This document shows positions 16,395-24,617 of a stretch of DNA of 35,000 nucleotides, in pieces. The position numbers and the translations under genes are program-made. The notes under the pieces are model-generated. The model ran no database searches. It was not told the DNA's origin and saw only the letters and a program-made list of their open reading frames with translations. The stretch lies in NCBI GenBank assembly GCA_949300355.1, contig CASGDY010000004.1:1-35000 (forward strand), given 5' to 3'. How positions within the stretch are numbered: the stretch's first letter is position 1; each line of letters opens with the position of its first letter. The stretch comes from an uncultured Brachyspira sp. (GTDB taxonomy: Bacteria > Spirochaetota > Brachyspiria > Brachyspirales > Brachyspiraceae).

Positions 16395-17168
16395 TCATTT
16401 ATGGAAAATTTTATTTAGAAAATCTTTAATTCTTTCATTACTTTGATTATTAAAGAAATTATCTGAAGTATCCATAGCAATAATTTTACCAGCGTCCATA
16501 AAAGCAATATTTGTAGATAATTCATGTACAAAATTTATTTCATGGCTTACAACGATCATAGTCATTTTTTCTTTAGCAAGCTCTTTTAATACAGTAAGAA
16601 CTTCACCTATAAGTTCAGGATCTAATGCTGAAGTAGGCTCATCGCAGAGAAGTATTTCAGGCTTCATAGCTAAAGCTCTTGCTATAGCAACTCTCTGTTT
16701 CTGTCCGCCGGATAATTCATTCGGATAGCTGTCTTTTTTATGTTTAAGTCCTACACTATCAAGAAGTTTCAATGCTTCTTCTATAGCCTCATCTTTATTT
16801 TGCTTCTTTACTATGATAGGTGCTTCTATAATATTTTCTAAAGCTGTTTTATGAGGAAATAAATTAAAATGCTGAAATATCATGCCTATTTTTTCTTTTC
16901 TTTTCATAAAATCGGCATGACTTATATCAAGTGCCTTCTCGCCTTCTCTCTTACAAAATAGAACTTCATTATCTATATAAACCTCTCCGTAATCAGGCTG
17001 TTCTATCTGTATAATATTTCTCAAAAGCGAACTTTTTCCAGCTCCTGAAGGCCCTATAATAGAAAGTATATCACCTTTATTAACTGTAAATGATACCCCA
17101 TTTATGGCAAGAGTTCCTTTATAATGTTTTTTTATATTTACAACTTTTAAATTAGTTTCTGATGACAT
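16395..17168 (-). CDS. amino acid ABC transporter ATP-binding protein
   Basis: A 257-residue ATPase energising the importer. Walker A is GPSGAGKSS (39-47), the Q-loop lies in MIFQHFNLFPHKTALENI, the signature is LSGGQKQRVAIARAL, Walker B is ILLCDEPTSALD, and the switch histidine is in VVSHEINF. These fit the polar amino acid (GlnQ/HisP) group. The frame is open to 17201, but the ATG at 17168 has GGAG seven bases ahead and gives the standard N terminus. The start overlaps the end of the permease gene by 17 bases, so the two are translated together. Confidence 0.93.
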   Translation of the reverse strand: MSSETNLKVVNIKKHYKGTLAINGVSFTVNKGDILSIIGPSGAGKSSLLRNIIQIEQPDYGEVYIDNEVLFCKREGEKALDISHADFMKRKEKIGMIFQHFNLFPHKTALENIIEAPIIVKKQNKDEAIEEALKLLDSVGLKHKKDSYPNELSGGQKQRVAIARALAMKPEILLCDEPTSALDPELIGEVLTVLKELAKEKMTMIVVSHEINFVHELSTNIAFMDAGKIIAMDTSDNFFNNQSNERIKDFLNKIFHK

Positions 17169-17802
17169 ACTTTTTCTCCAATTGTCTAAATACAAACACA
17201 AGTATAGAAGTAAATAATAAATATATAATAGCTGCTATTAAAAAAGGCAGTAATTTATAATCTCTAGTAAGTATCTGTCTGGCATGAAGCATTAAATCCC
17301 CTATTCCCAAAACTATAACCAAAGCAGTATCTTTTATCAAGTTAATAGCTTCATTAGAAAGAGGAGGTAAAACTCTTCTTACGGCTTGAGGAAGAATGAT
17401 TCTTGTCATAATCTGTCTGTAACTCAAATTAAGTGCGAAACCTGCCTCATACTGACCTTTTTCTATACTTTCAATACCTGCTCTGAATATCTCCATAAGA
17501 TATGCTGAATAATTAAGAACAAATGTTACAGCTGCAGATGTAAATGCAGGAAAGGCTATCATATTATTAGTCATAAGAGGAAGTCCGTAATAGAAAAATA
17601 TAAGCTGAAGTATTAAAGGAGTACCTCTAAATATCCAAGCATATATATCAAAAATATATCTCACAAATTTCGGAGAGCTAAACTGTAATGCTGCAAAAAG
17701 CATAGATAATGGAAGGGAAAATATTGCCGTTACAAAGTAAAGACATAAAGTTGTATATGTTCCCTTAAGCAAATATAAAGTAGTAGATATTACATAATCC
17801 AT
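17152..17802 (-). CDS. amino acid ABC transporter permease
   Basis: A 216-residue inner-membrane permease of the HisM/GlnP type with five to six membrane segments. The family opening is GTYTTLCLYFVTAIFSLPLS, followed by WIFRGTPLILQLIFFYYGLP. The EAA loop that docks on the ATPase is intact: EAGFALNLSYRQIMTRIILPQAVRRVLPPLSNEAINLIKDTAL. An in-frame TTG lies 33 bases upstream, but the ATG at 17802 is preferred because family members begin near here. Neither start has a strong ribosome site. It is the first gene of the permease-ATPase-binding protein set. Only one permease is encoded, so the channel is presumably a homodimer. Confidence 0.9.
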   Translation of the reverse strand: MDYVISTTLYLLKGTYTTLCLYFVTAIFSLPLSMLFAALQFSSPKFVRYIFDIYAWIFRGTPLILQLIFFYYGLPLMTNNMIAFPAFTSAAVTFVLNYSAYLMEIFRAGIESIEKGQYEAGFALNLSYRQIMTRIILPQAVRRVLPPLSNEAINLIKDTALVIVLGIGDLMLHARQILTRDYKLLPFLIAAIIYLLFTSILVFVFRQLEKKYVIRN

Positions 17803-17974
17803 AAAATACAACCAATAATAATTTTTTAGTTTCAAGATAGCATTATAATGTTATTTGTAAAAATATCAATAATAAAAGATAATTCATAAAAAAATACTTA
17901 CATATTTATTCTTTTAATATTGATTATTATTATGTATAATGAATACAAACAATAAATATATTAGGAGTTTTTTA

Positions 17975-18724
17975 ATGTCAAGTAAAATTTGTATTATAAC
18001 AGGGGCATCAAACGGTATAGGAAAAGAAATTGCATTATTATTTGCAAAAAACAACTGCGATATAGCATTTATTGATAAAGACAATGAAAACGGTTTAAAA
18101 CTACAAAAACAAATAAAAGACATGGGCAGAGAATGCCTATTCATAAATGATAACATAGACAATGAAAAATCTATAAAATCATTCACAGACAAAATAATAG
18201 AAAAATTCGGCAATGTAGATTATTTAATAAATAATGCATGCTATTCAAATAAAGGGCTTTTAAGTAATTGCAGTTATGATGATTTTTTAGAGATTTTCAA
18301 AATAGGTGCTGCTGCTCCTTATGAGATTACAAAAAATCTTATGAATCATTTCAATGAAAAAGCCTGCATAATAAATATAGCTTCAACAAGAGCTTTTATG
18401 TCTCAAAAAGACAGCGAAAGCTACAGTGCAGCAAAAGGTGCTATTATAGCTTTAACTCATGCTATGGCTATAAGTTTATCTCATAAAGTGAGAGTTAATT
18501 CTATTAGCCCCGGCTGGATTAATACCATTGATGATGCCTCATTCAGCAAAGAGGATATACTTCAGCATCCTAGTGCAAAGGTTGGAAACACTTCTGATAT
18601 AGCTAGTACAGCTTGGTTTATTTGTAATAATGATTTTATAAACGGAGAAAATATCACTGTAGACGGCGGTATGACAAAACTTATGATATATCATAATGAT
18701 GAGGGTTGGAAATTAGATATTTAA
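17975..18724 (+). CDS. short-chain dehydrogenase/reductase (SDR)
   Basis: A 249-residue NAD(P)-dependent oxidoreductase of the classical SDR family. The cofactor loop is TGASNGIG (9-16), the structural NNAG motif reads NNAC (86-89), and the catalytic set is Ser137 (NIASTRA), Tyr150 and Lys154 (YSAAK). The PG motif is NSISPGWI and the C-terminal GENITVDGGM is standard. The ATG at 17975 is chosen because AGGAG lies seven bases ahead; a longer frame from 17939 lacks one. A TATAAT at 17935-17940 is a possible -10. An isolated Asp (FIDKD) after strand 2 favours NAD over NADP. Substrate unknown. Confidence 0.88.
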   Translation: MSSKICIITGASNGIGKEIALLFAKNNCDIAFIDKDNENGLKLQKQIKDMGRECLFINDNIDNEKSIKSFTDKIIEKFGNVDYLINNACYSNKGLLSNCSYDDFLEIFKIGAAAPYEITKNLMNHFNEKACIINIASTRAFMSQKDSESYSAAKGAIIALTHAMAISLSHKVRVNSISPGWINTIDDASFSKEDILQHPSAKVGNTSDIASTAWFICNNDFINGENITVDGGMTKLMIYHNDEGWKLDI

Positions 18725-18743
18725 TTATACTCAAAATTTATTT

Positions 18744-19074
18744 AAACGCACGGTTAGTAAAATTTTATATATAATGAGAATCTCATTAATAATTAATCTA
18801 AATATATAATTTAATTACTCGTGCGGTATACAGATCAAGAAATTTAAAAAAATCTTGGGTGGGCAGCTGAAATTACAGAAATAAATTCTAAAAAATATAA
18901 TATAAAAATAACAGATAAATTCAAAAAGCCTAGAGGGTGGGATTCAAAATAAGCAAAAATCTACTTATCATACCCCGCCCTTTATTCTTCGCTGCTTATT
19001 TTTAAAATTATAATTTTAATTAATTTTAAAACTTTATTTGAAAAAGCATACCCGCCCAAGCGATATTTAAATTT
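18744..19074. repeat. intergenic GC-box repeat region, copy 2
   Basis: The 356-base gap between convergent genes holds no gene. It has the same boxes as the spacer at 2365-2790: AAACGCACGGTTAG (18744-18757) with an inverted partner CTCGTGCGGTATA (18818-18830), CTTGGGTGGGCAGC at 18854, GCCTAGAGGGTGGGATT at 18928, and on the other strand TACCCCGCCC (18971) and CCCGCCCAAG (19051-19060). The 18854 box and the 19046-19074 box are mutual inverted repeats extending into AAATT-rich flanks, so the unit could fold into a long stem. Confidence 0.6.
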
Positions 19075-19080
19075 AAAAAT

Positions 19081-20472
19081 TTATTTTAGATAATCAGATA
19101 ATATAAGATAAGCTCCATATTCAAATCTTTCATCAGCATTTTTGAATTTTATTTTAATATCAATTTCATCTGTGGTATTAGAACCATAATAAAGATTTGA
19201 AGTTTCTATTGATACTACAGCTTTATTATAATAATCATATAAAAAATAAAAGTTTATAAATCCGCTATCTTCTACTTTATCCATACCCAATTTCAAGGCA
19301 GTATTTTTAATGCTTCCTGCTTTTGCCTTTTTTGGTATCCTAGAAATTAAATCTTCTTTTGTTTCTAAAGATAATTGATTGAAAGGCTGAACTATATCAT
19401 AATCAGATAGCTGACTTTTCCATTTTTCTATCATTTCTTTATTAGTTTCCATAGGACTCAATAAAGTTATTAAAGCATTATCTTCTATATTCATTTCCTC
19501 ATCATCAGCATTATTGAATGAACCATCTTCCATATATCTAAAAGTACTTAATAAATTATTATCTTTATCATATACTCCCCAAATAAGCTTAACAGCAAAT
19601 GCCCTCATAAAAGGATTGTCAAAAAATATCTCTTTCCATTCATTTAAAGTCCATTTTCTTCCATCCATTAATACCAACTGCAAACGTTCAGTCTGAGTTT
19701 TAAGCATCTTATTTATATCGCTTTTTAATTTTGTTAATTCTTTTTTTGGAGTTTGCGGGAAATCTTTCGGTAATGTTTTGTATTCTTTATTTTTCATTTC
19801 ATCAAATATTGATATAGTAAAATCAGGCTTCAATGTTATTTTAAATTTTTTATTATCGCTTTCTATTATTCTAACTCCGTTTTTATCAAAATCAAAATCC
19901 GGTATAATCTTATCAGCAAAAGCCTCTTTACTTATGCCTAATTTTTTAGTGATATCTTCTATAATAAATGAGCATGTATTTTTAACGCTAGCCTGTTTAA
20001 ATTTCCTTGAAGCTTCATACACTAATAAAAAACCTTTTTTTGTACCGCTTAAAGCAATAGCCTCCAACATAGAACATGCCAATTTGAATCTTCCGCTTGC
20101 AATAGATACCGCTCTTTTGTACAAATTATCAAGCTGTATATTATTTGCAAATATGCAGTAAGGATAAAGTATTGATTTAGTTTTATTATTTTCATCCCAT
20201 AATTTATATACATTCTCAAGAGTCTCGCTTAAACTTTCACTATCTAAAGAATTGCCTATCATATCAGCATTTCTTAATCTGTAAGCCTCTTTTATATCTA
20301 AATATTCACCTAAAATATATCTTATCACTTTGCTTGAAACTACGGCACTTTTATCTTTTATAAGAACATTAGATATTATAGAATCATCTATAAATGAAGT
20401 AGTTTTATCGAATTTTTTATTATAATTTTTTTCTACTATACTATTAATTTCTTCTAATGAAAGCACTATCAT
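19081..20472 (-). CDS. DUF4132-containing protein
   Basis: A 463-residue soluble protein. Residues about 250-463 match the DUF4132 pattern: RLQLVLMDGRKWTLNEWKEIFFDNPFMRAFAVKLIWGVYD, then NALITLLSPMETNKEMIEKWKSQLSDYDIVQPFNQLS. The first half is helical and resembles HEAT-like repeats. DUF4132 occurs in much longer (about 1000 residues or more) proteins, often with a WGR domain, of unknown function (MolR-like); this copy lacks any WGR domain and is short. The ribosome site AGAGG lies only three bases before the ATG but nine before a GTG two codons later (20466), so the real start may be the GTG. Confidence 0.75.
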   Translation of the reverse strand: MIVLSLEEINSIVEKNYNKKFDKTTSFIDDSIISNVLIKDKSAVVSSKVIRYILGEYLDIKEAYRLRNADMIGNSLDSESLSETLENVYKLWDENNKTKSILYPYCIFANNIQLDNLYKRAVSIASGRFKLACSMLEAIALSGTKKGFLLVYEASRKFKQASVKNTCSFIIEDITKKLGISKEAFADKIIPDFDFDKNGVRIIESDNKKFKITLKPDFTISIFDEMKNKEYKTLPKDFPQTPKKELTKLKSDINKMLKTQTERLQLVLMDGRKWTLNEWKEIFFDNPFMRAFAVKLIWGVYDKDNNLLSTFRYMEDGSFNNADDEEMNIEDNALITLLSPMETNKEMIEKWKSQLSDYDIVQPFNQLSLETKEDLISRIPKKAKAGSIKNTALKLGMDKVEDSGFINFYFLYDYYNKAVVSIETSNLYYGSNTTDEIDIKIKFKNADERFEYGAYLILSDYLK

Positions 20473-20520
20473 AAACCTCTAAAATATTTTTATACAAAAT
20501 ATATTATTTAGAAAATAAAA

Positions 20521-21525
20521 TCAATAATCAAATTTCAATCTCTTATCTTCTTTGAATTTCTTTCTTGATGGGTTTCCTTCAGCTATATATATTTTTTTAT
20601 TTTTTATTGAATATATAGAAGACCAAACGGTATCAAAATTAAGTTTCCTATCATATTGACATAAAAAACCATATTCACCTGAAATAAGTTTTTTGGCAAA
20701 CTCTAAATCATAATCATAATTTTTAAATGCATTATTCATAGTAATATATCTTTCATGTGAATAAATATCATCTTCAATATCAGTATTATATTCCTTCATA
20801 TACTCACTTACAAAATGATTCGATATAAACACATAATCATTTTTTATTATTTCCATATTTCTGCAATTACATTCTATCAATGCAATATCTCCGTTTCTAT
20901 CTGCTAATACTATATTCTGTGCCGATGAAATAGGAATATTTTTTAAAAACTCTAAAGCATCATCAACAGCAGAGCATTTCTCTAAAATATACCTTATTAT
21001 CATTCCTGCATTGAATCCATAATCTATTATTGTAGGGTATACAAAAGTTAATGCTGCTGCAAGTCCTTTTTCATTTATACCGTCTTCAATTTCTATGAAT
21101 GCAGTAGTATTTCCTATAAATGAATATGAATCATTTAATTTATAATATACGCTGTCGCAATAGTATTTTATATCTTTTAAAAAATCACTGTTTTTGGCAA
21201 GTATTATATCTTCATCTGTTTTGAAAGCAAAAGAAGAACATTTATTATCAAAAGTAAATGCATATATCGTAAATAAAAAATCGCATATATCTTTATAATC
21301 TATTTTTATATTATCATTCGTATTTAATCCGTCAGCTAATCCTTTTATCTCCTCTATTATTTCAGGGAAAAATTTATTATATATAGGCATGCATTTATTA
21401 GCAAAATCTTTTCTTTCATTTGATATTTTAATTTTTTCTAATGGATTAATATTATTTTTAGCAAGCAATTTACCATATTTAAGTCCTGCCTCATAATGAC
21501 TGCCTTTAAATCTTGAATGATACAT
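20521..21525 (-). CDS. C45-type (acyl-CoA:6-APA acyltransferase-like) hydrolase
   Basis: A 334-residue Ntn-hydrolase-like protein. The N-terminal part HSRFKGSHYEAGLKYGKLLA is typical of the C45/AAT group. Cys96 in DNKCSSFAFKTDEDIILAKNSDF is the expected self-processing nucleophile, followed by GNTTAFIEIEDGINEKGLAAALTFV and later ALIECN. Family members cleave or transfer linear amide bonds, including bile-salt, penicillin and N-acyl amide substrates; the one here is unknown. There is no signal peptide. The ATG at 21525 is chosen because AAGGAG lies seven bases ahead, in preference to an upstream in-frame start at 21561. Upstream lies the 86-bp module array. Confidence 0.78.
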   Translation of the reverse strand: MYHSRFKGSHYEAGLKYGKLLAKNNINPLEKIKISNERKDFANKCMPIYNKFFPEIIEEIKGLADGLNTNDNIKIDYKDICDFLFTIYAFTFDNKCSSFAFKTDEDIILAKNSDFLKDIKYYCDSVYYKLNDSYSFIGNTTAFIEIEDGINEKGLAAALTFVYPTIIDYGFNAGMIIRYILEKCSAVDDALEFLKNIPISSAQNIVLADRNGDIALIECNCRNMEIIKNDYVFISNHFVSEYMKEYNTDIEDDIYSHERYITMNNAFKNYDYDLEFAKKLISGEYGFLCQYDRKLNFDTVWSSIYSIKNKKIYIAEGNPSRKKFKEDKRLKFDY

Positions 21526-21718
21526 TTTATAGCTCCTTATAATATTTATACAATAATACAAAGGCTATCATAATAAAAATTTTAAGTAAATATGAATAAA
21601 AAATTTTTATCTCTATACAAAAAAGATTATTTGATTGTGTTAGTGATAAATTCACTATAACTGAACTTATAAGATGCTCTTTTATCGCATAAAGCTATCA
21701 ACTTAATTAATTTCTTAT

Positions 21719-22077
21719 AGCCAAAGGCACAAGCCTTTGAGTAGGGTATCGAGACTCTCCAAAAGTAAAATCTTCTCCTATAGAAATCCCGCTTTCCTAC
21801 ATTGCCGAAGGCACACAGAGTGCATAGTAGGGTATCGAGACTGACTTTATAGATTTCATTCTAGAATTAAATCCCGCTTTCCTACATTATCAATAAAAAA
21901 ATCTCGCTGAAAGGTGCTGACAACTAAAGTTATCAGCCGCTCGATTTTTTTATAACCAAAGGCAAACAGCCTTTGAGTAGGGTATCGAGACATTTTAACT
22001 CGATTGATTACAATCAATTAGATCCCGCTTTCCTACATTGCCGAAGGCACACAGAGTGCATAGTAGGGTATCGAGAC
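21719..22077. repeat. array of 86-bp modules with unique 29-30 bp inserts
   Basis: Four modules. The constant part GTAGGGTATCGAGAC (starts 21741, 21827, 21977, 22063) is followed by a unique insert of 30, 29 and 30 bases (21756-21785, 21842-21870, 21992-22021), then ATCCCGCTTTCCTACATT (starts 21786, 21871, 22022). The fourth module lacks its right part. Before each left part is a small hairpin: AAAGGC...GCCTTT in modules 1 and 3, GCCGAAGGC/GCAC...GTGC in 2 and 4. Left and right constants can pair imperfectly (GTAGG with CCTAC), putting the insert in a loop. Modules 1-2 and 3-4 have identical 86-base spacing and are divided by a terminator. No cas, transposase or reverse transcriptase gene is in the window. 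Confidence 0.8.
21895..21951. terminator. bidirectional terminator inside the module array
   Basis: AAAAAAATC (21895-21903) pairs with GATTTTTTT (21943-21951), and inside it GCTGA pairs with TCAGC, with a bulge on one side. With A and T tracts at both edges it could stop transcription on either strand, splitting the array into two two-module units. Confidence 0.75.
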
Positions 22078-22279
22078 AGCCATTTTTTAGCGATTATATT
22101 CTTTTCACATTAATATGTATTTTACATACAAATGTCAAAGAACTTATTTGAAAATATTAATATATTTTTAATTTTTTTGCAAGTATTTTCTTATTTTTTA
22201 TAATTAAACAATATTATAATTTATAAACTAATTTATTATACTACTTAAACACATATTATATACTTATATTTCACACCTA

Positions 22280-22312
22280 AAAATTTGATTTTTTTAAAAA
22301 AATTCAAATTTT
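22280..22312. other. AT-only inverted repeat in a long spacer
   Basis: AAAATTTGA...TCAAATTTT with T and A runs between them makes a 33-base near-perfect palindrome with one bulged base. The rest of 22085-22390 is extremely AT-rich with no gene, GC island or clear promoter. The palindrome may be an accident of composition. Confidence 0.3.
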
Positions 22313-22390
22313 ATACATATACTACACCATTTTTAGCTTTTTTTAAAAAATTTAATACAAAATTATTATATATAACTATTTTTACTTCAA

Positions 22391-22427
22391 TAAAAAAGAG
22401 GAAGCTTTTTAAGCCTCCTCTATTTTT
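22391..22427 (-). terminator. terminator of the PepSY-like gene
   Basis: AGAGGAAGCTT and AAGCCTCCTCT (22397-22421) pair with one mismatch around TTT; on the minus strand the stem is followed by six T residues. Confidence 0.8.
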
Positions 22428-22499
22428 TAGTATTTTTCAATAAATAATTAGTATCTTTCCATAAATAATCTTTAGGAAATTGTATTTAATAAATATCGA

Positions 22500-22931
22500 T
22501 TAATCATCAAATTTCTGTCCCATTAGCTGTCCATTAGAAGATATGAATAATTCCATAAAGTTATTTAATTTTACTTTATAATTACCCCACTCTTTTTCTA
22601 CATCTATTACAGCAGCCTGAGGATAAGTATTTCTTATAGTGTTTGCTATATTAGCAGGTAAAGCAGAAAAAGGTACAGCATTATACTCACCGTCTATGCT
22701 ATGCCAATCACCATTAGGCAAAAAGTCTATTTGAGTACCATTTGATAATTTTACTTCAAATTTTCCTCCATCTCTCTCTACCATCCATATTTGTACATTA
22801 GGATAAACCTGCTGTATGAAACTTCTAGCTTTTTGAGGAAGTGAAGAAGCTGGAACAACCCAATCAGCAAAAGCACTTGAAGCAGAAATTATAGTTAAAG
22901 TTATTAATAAAGCGAATAATTTTTTAGTCAT
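22500..22931 (-). CDS. secreted PepSY-like (DUF2874) protein with two repeats
   Basis: A 143-residue periplasmic protein. The signal peptide (1-22) ends SSAFA|DW. Two tandem domains of about 55 residues follow the PepSY-like (DUF2874) pattern. Each opens with a proline-led helix (LPQKARSFIQQVYPNVQIWMVE, then LPANIANTIRNTYPQAAVIDVE), followed by a strand (GKFEVKLSNGTQIDFLPNGDW, then GNYKVKLNNFMELFISSNGQL). The fold resembles BLIP. The family is common in anaerobic gut bacteria and its role is unsettled. AAGGAG lies seven bases before the ATG, a strong promoter lies upstream and a terminator follows, so it is a single-gene, probably well-expressed unit. Confidence 0.88.
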   Translation of the reverse strand: MTKKLFALLITLTIISASSAFADWVVPASSLPQKARSFIQQVYPNVQIWMVERDGGKFEVKLSNGTQIDFLPNGDWHSIDGEYNAVPFSALPANIANTIRNTYPQAAVIDVEKEWGNYKVKLNNFMELFISSNGQLMGQKFDD

Positions 22932-23001
22932 AGTAAATCTCCTTTAATTTATAAATATTTAATTGTTGTTAGCAATCATGTAAATTATCTTTACAATTAT
23001 A

Positions 23002-23029
23002 AGTATAGCCTAAAACAGATATTTGTCAA
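23002..23029 (-). promoter_or_regulatory. sigma-70 promoter of the PepSY-like gene
   Basis: On the minus strand TTGACA (23029-23024), 16 bases, TATACT (23007-23002), about 70 bases before the ATG. The divergent spacer (22932-23267) also contains the selD promoter and otherwise only AT-rich DNA. Confidence 0.7.
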
Positions 23030-23203
23030 TATAATTTACATTAAATTTACAAAAAATTTACCTAAAATATAGATTTTAATACATATTATAACACAAATAC
23101 AACATATACATTTTTTAGAACCTAAATAAGGTAAAGAAAATTTACTTTTATAGATAATCAAATATAATATAAACTATTAAAAAACATTATTTAAATAAAA
23201 TAT

Positions 23204-23231
23204 TTGAATTTTTCATTGTATAGTATATATT
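23204..23231 (+). promoter_or_regulatory. candidate promoter of selD
   Basis: TTGAAT (23204-23209), a 16-base spacer, TATATT (23226-23231), about 36 bases before the ATG at 23268. Confidence 0.5.
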
Positions 23232-23267
23232 CTATTCATTACAAAAATTAATTTATAGGTGTTTATT

Positions 23268-24344
23268 ATGTCAAATATTACAAATAATACGGAAGAAAAA
23301 AAAGAGCAAATCGAATTATTATCATGTGCTTTGGAAGGAGGCTGTTCCGCTAAAATTCCGCCTGATTTACTTGAAAAAACTCTTGCCCCTTTGATGCAAA
23401 TAAAAACTGATTCCAATTTACTTTCAGATGTAGATATAGGAGATGATGCAGGAGTTTATAAGATTTCAGATGATAATGCTTTAATATTTACAGTGGATTA
23501 TTTTCCGCCTGTTATAGCAGACCCTTATGGATTTGGGCAAATAGCGGCATGCAACTCTATAAGCGATATTTATGCTATGGGAGGAGAACCTAAATTAGCA
23601 TTGAATATCACTATGTTCCCTAAAGATGATTCTTTAAATATATTAGCCAATATGCTTAAAGGCGGACAGGATAAAGCAACAGAAGCCGGAGTATTGGTTG
23701 TAGGGGGACATACCATAACAGATGCATCAGTAAAATACGGAATGGCTGTTATAGGTTTTGCTAATCCTAATAAAATAACTACAAATGCAGCTGCTAAAGA
23801 AGGCGACATTATAATATTCACAAAACCTCTAGGAACAGGTGCTTGTTTGGCTGCTATGCGACAGGGACTTATAAAGGAATCTCATATAGAAGATGTTTTT
23901 GAATCTATGAAAACATTAAATAAAAAAGCATGTGCTGTTATGAATAAATATAATGTTAAATGTGCCGCCGATATTACAGGATTCGGACTTATAGGGCATG
24001 CTTATAAAATGGCTAAAGCAAGCAATGTAACTATAGAGCTTCAATCATCAGCATTGCCTATGTTTAATAAAACTTATGAAGTACTTGATATGGGCTGTAT
24101 ACCTGGAGCTGCTTTTACTAATATGCGTTATGTAGGAGATAATATCAAAGTAGATGATAATGTTGACTATAATTTAAAAATGCTTTCTTTTGACCCTCAA
24201 ACTTCAGGCGGTTTATTTATATGTGCTGATAAAAGTAATGCAGAAAATATACTAGCTGATTTATGGCGTGAAGGTATAGACTGTGCTTGTATCATAGGAA
24301 AAGTAAAAAACAAAGAAAAAGAATATATACATTTAATAAAGTAA
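23268..24344 (+). CDS. selD: selenide, water dikinase (selenophosphate synthase)
   Basis: Makes selenophosphate from selenide and ATP, the selenium donor for selenocysteine and selenouridine. A 358-residue AIR-synthase-like enzyme: DVDIGDDAGVYKI binds metal-ATP, then QIAACNSISDIYAMGGEP, VVGGHTI, FTKPLGTGACLAAM, DITGFGLIGHAYKMA and FDPQTSGGLFIC. The active-site loop reads GGCSAKI: Cys26 and Lys29 align with E. coli Cys17 and Lys20, while the second cysteine of the usual C-G-C-K is Ala. The ATG at 23268 has AGG eight bases ahead; a GTG at 23259 is in frame but less likely. No selA, selB, tRNA-Sec or mnmH gene is in the window, so the pathway it serves is not visible here. Confidence 0.93.
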   Translation: MSNITNNTEEKKEQIELLSCALEGGCSAKIPPDLLEKTLAPLMQIKTDSNLLSDVDIGDDAGVYKISDDNALIFTVDYFPPVIADPYGFGQIAACNSISDIYAMGGEPKLALNITMFPKDDSLNILANMLKGGQDKATEAGVLVVGGHTITDASVKYGMAVIGFANPNKITTNAAAKEGDIIIFTKPLGTGACLAAMRQGLIKESHIEDVFESMKTLNKKACAVMNKYNVKCAADITGFGLIGHAYKMAKASNVTIELQSSALPMFNKTYEVLDMGCIPGAAFTNMRYVGDNIKVDDNVDYNLKMLSFDPQTSGGLFICADKSNAENILADLWREGIDCACIIGKVKNKEKEYIHLIK

Positions 24345-24489
24345 ATTACAAAATATTTAAAGTATATACTAAAAACAATTATATTTTATCAAAAAATAAA
24401 TTTAAGATTATATCTGATACATATACGAAATTCGTATGTAATGTCAGCTGTGAAATAACAACAAAAAATTGATAAATTTCTATTACAAT

Positions 24490-24532
24490 ATGATAATATA
24501 AAAATAAATTTATTTAGTTATTATATTATCAT
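24490..24532. other. AT-rich hairpin after selD
   Basis: ATGATAATATAA (24490-24501) and TTATATTATCAT (24521-24532) are exact complements. There is no T tract, so it may be an mRNA 3' structure rather than a terminator. Confidence 0.35.
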
Positions 24533-24547
24533 TTAATTACAACAATA

Positions 24548-24592
24548 ATAAAAATAGGGCTTAACTTTATATAAAGTCAAGCCCCTTAAAAA
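24548..24592. terminator. terminator of ppdK, probably bidirectional
   Basis: GGGCTTAACTTTA and TAAAGTCAAGCCC pair with one mismatch. On the minus strand the stem is followed by TATTTTTATT, just after the ppdK stop. Confidence 0.8.
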
Positions 24593-24617
24593 TTCATTTA
24601 TATAAATATTTTATCCA

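Noticed and set aside
21719..22077. A standard CRISPR array
   Set aside because: Constant unit would be 56 bases, longer than usual repeats; only three spacers in two blocks; a terminator interrupts it; the constants flanking each insert pair with one another; no cas gene is in the window.
21719..22077. Integron attC sites
   Set aside because: No GTTRRRY core sites, no gene cassettes between the repeats and no integrase.
22085..22390. Replication origin in the AT-rich spacer
   Set aside because: No DnaA-box cluster, no dnaA/dnaN/parA neighbours; only composition and one AT palindrome suggest it.
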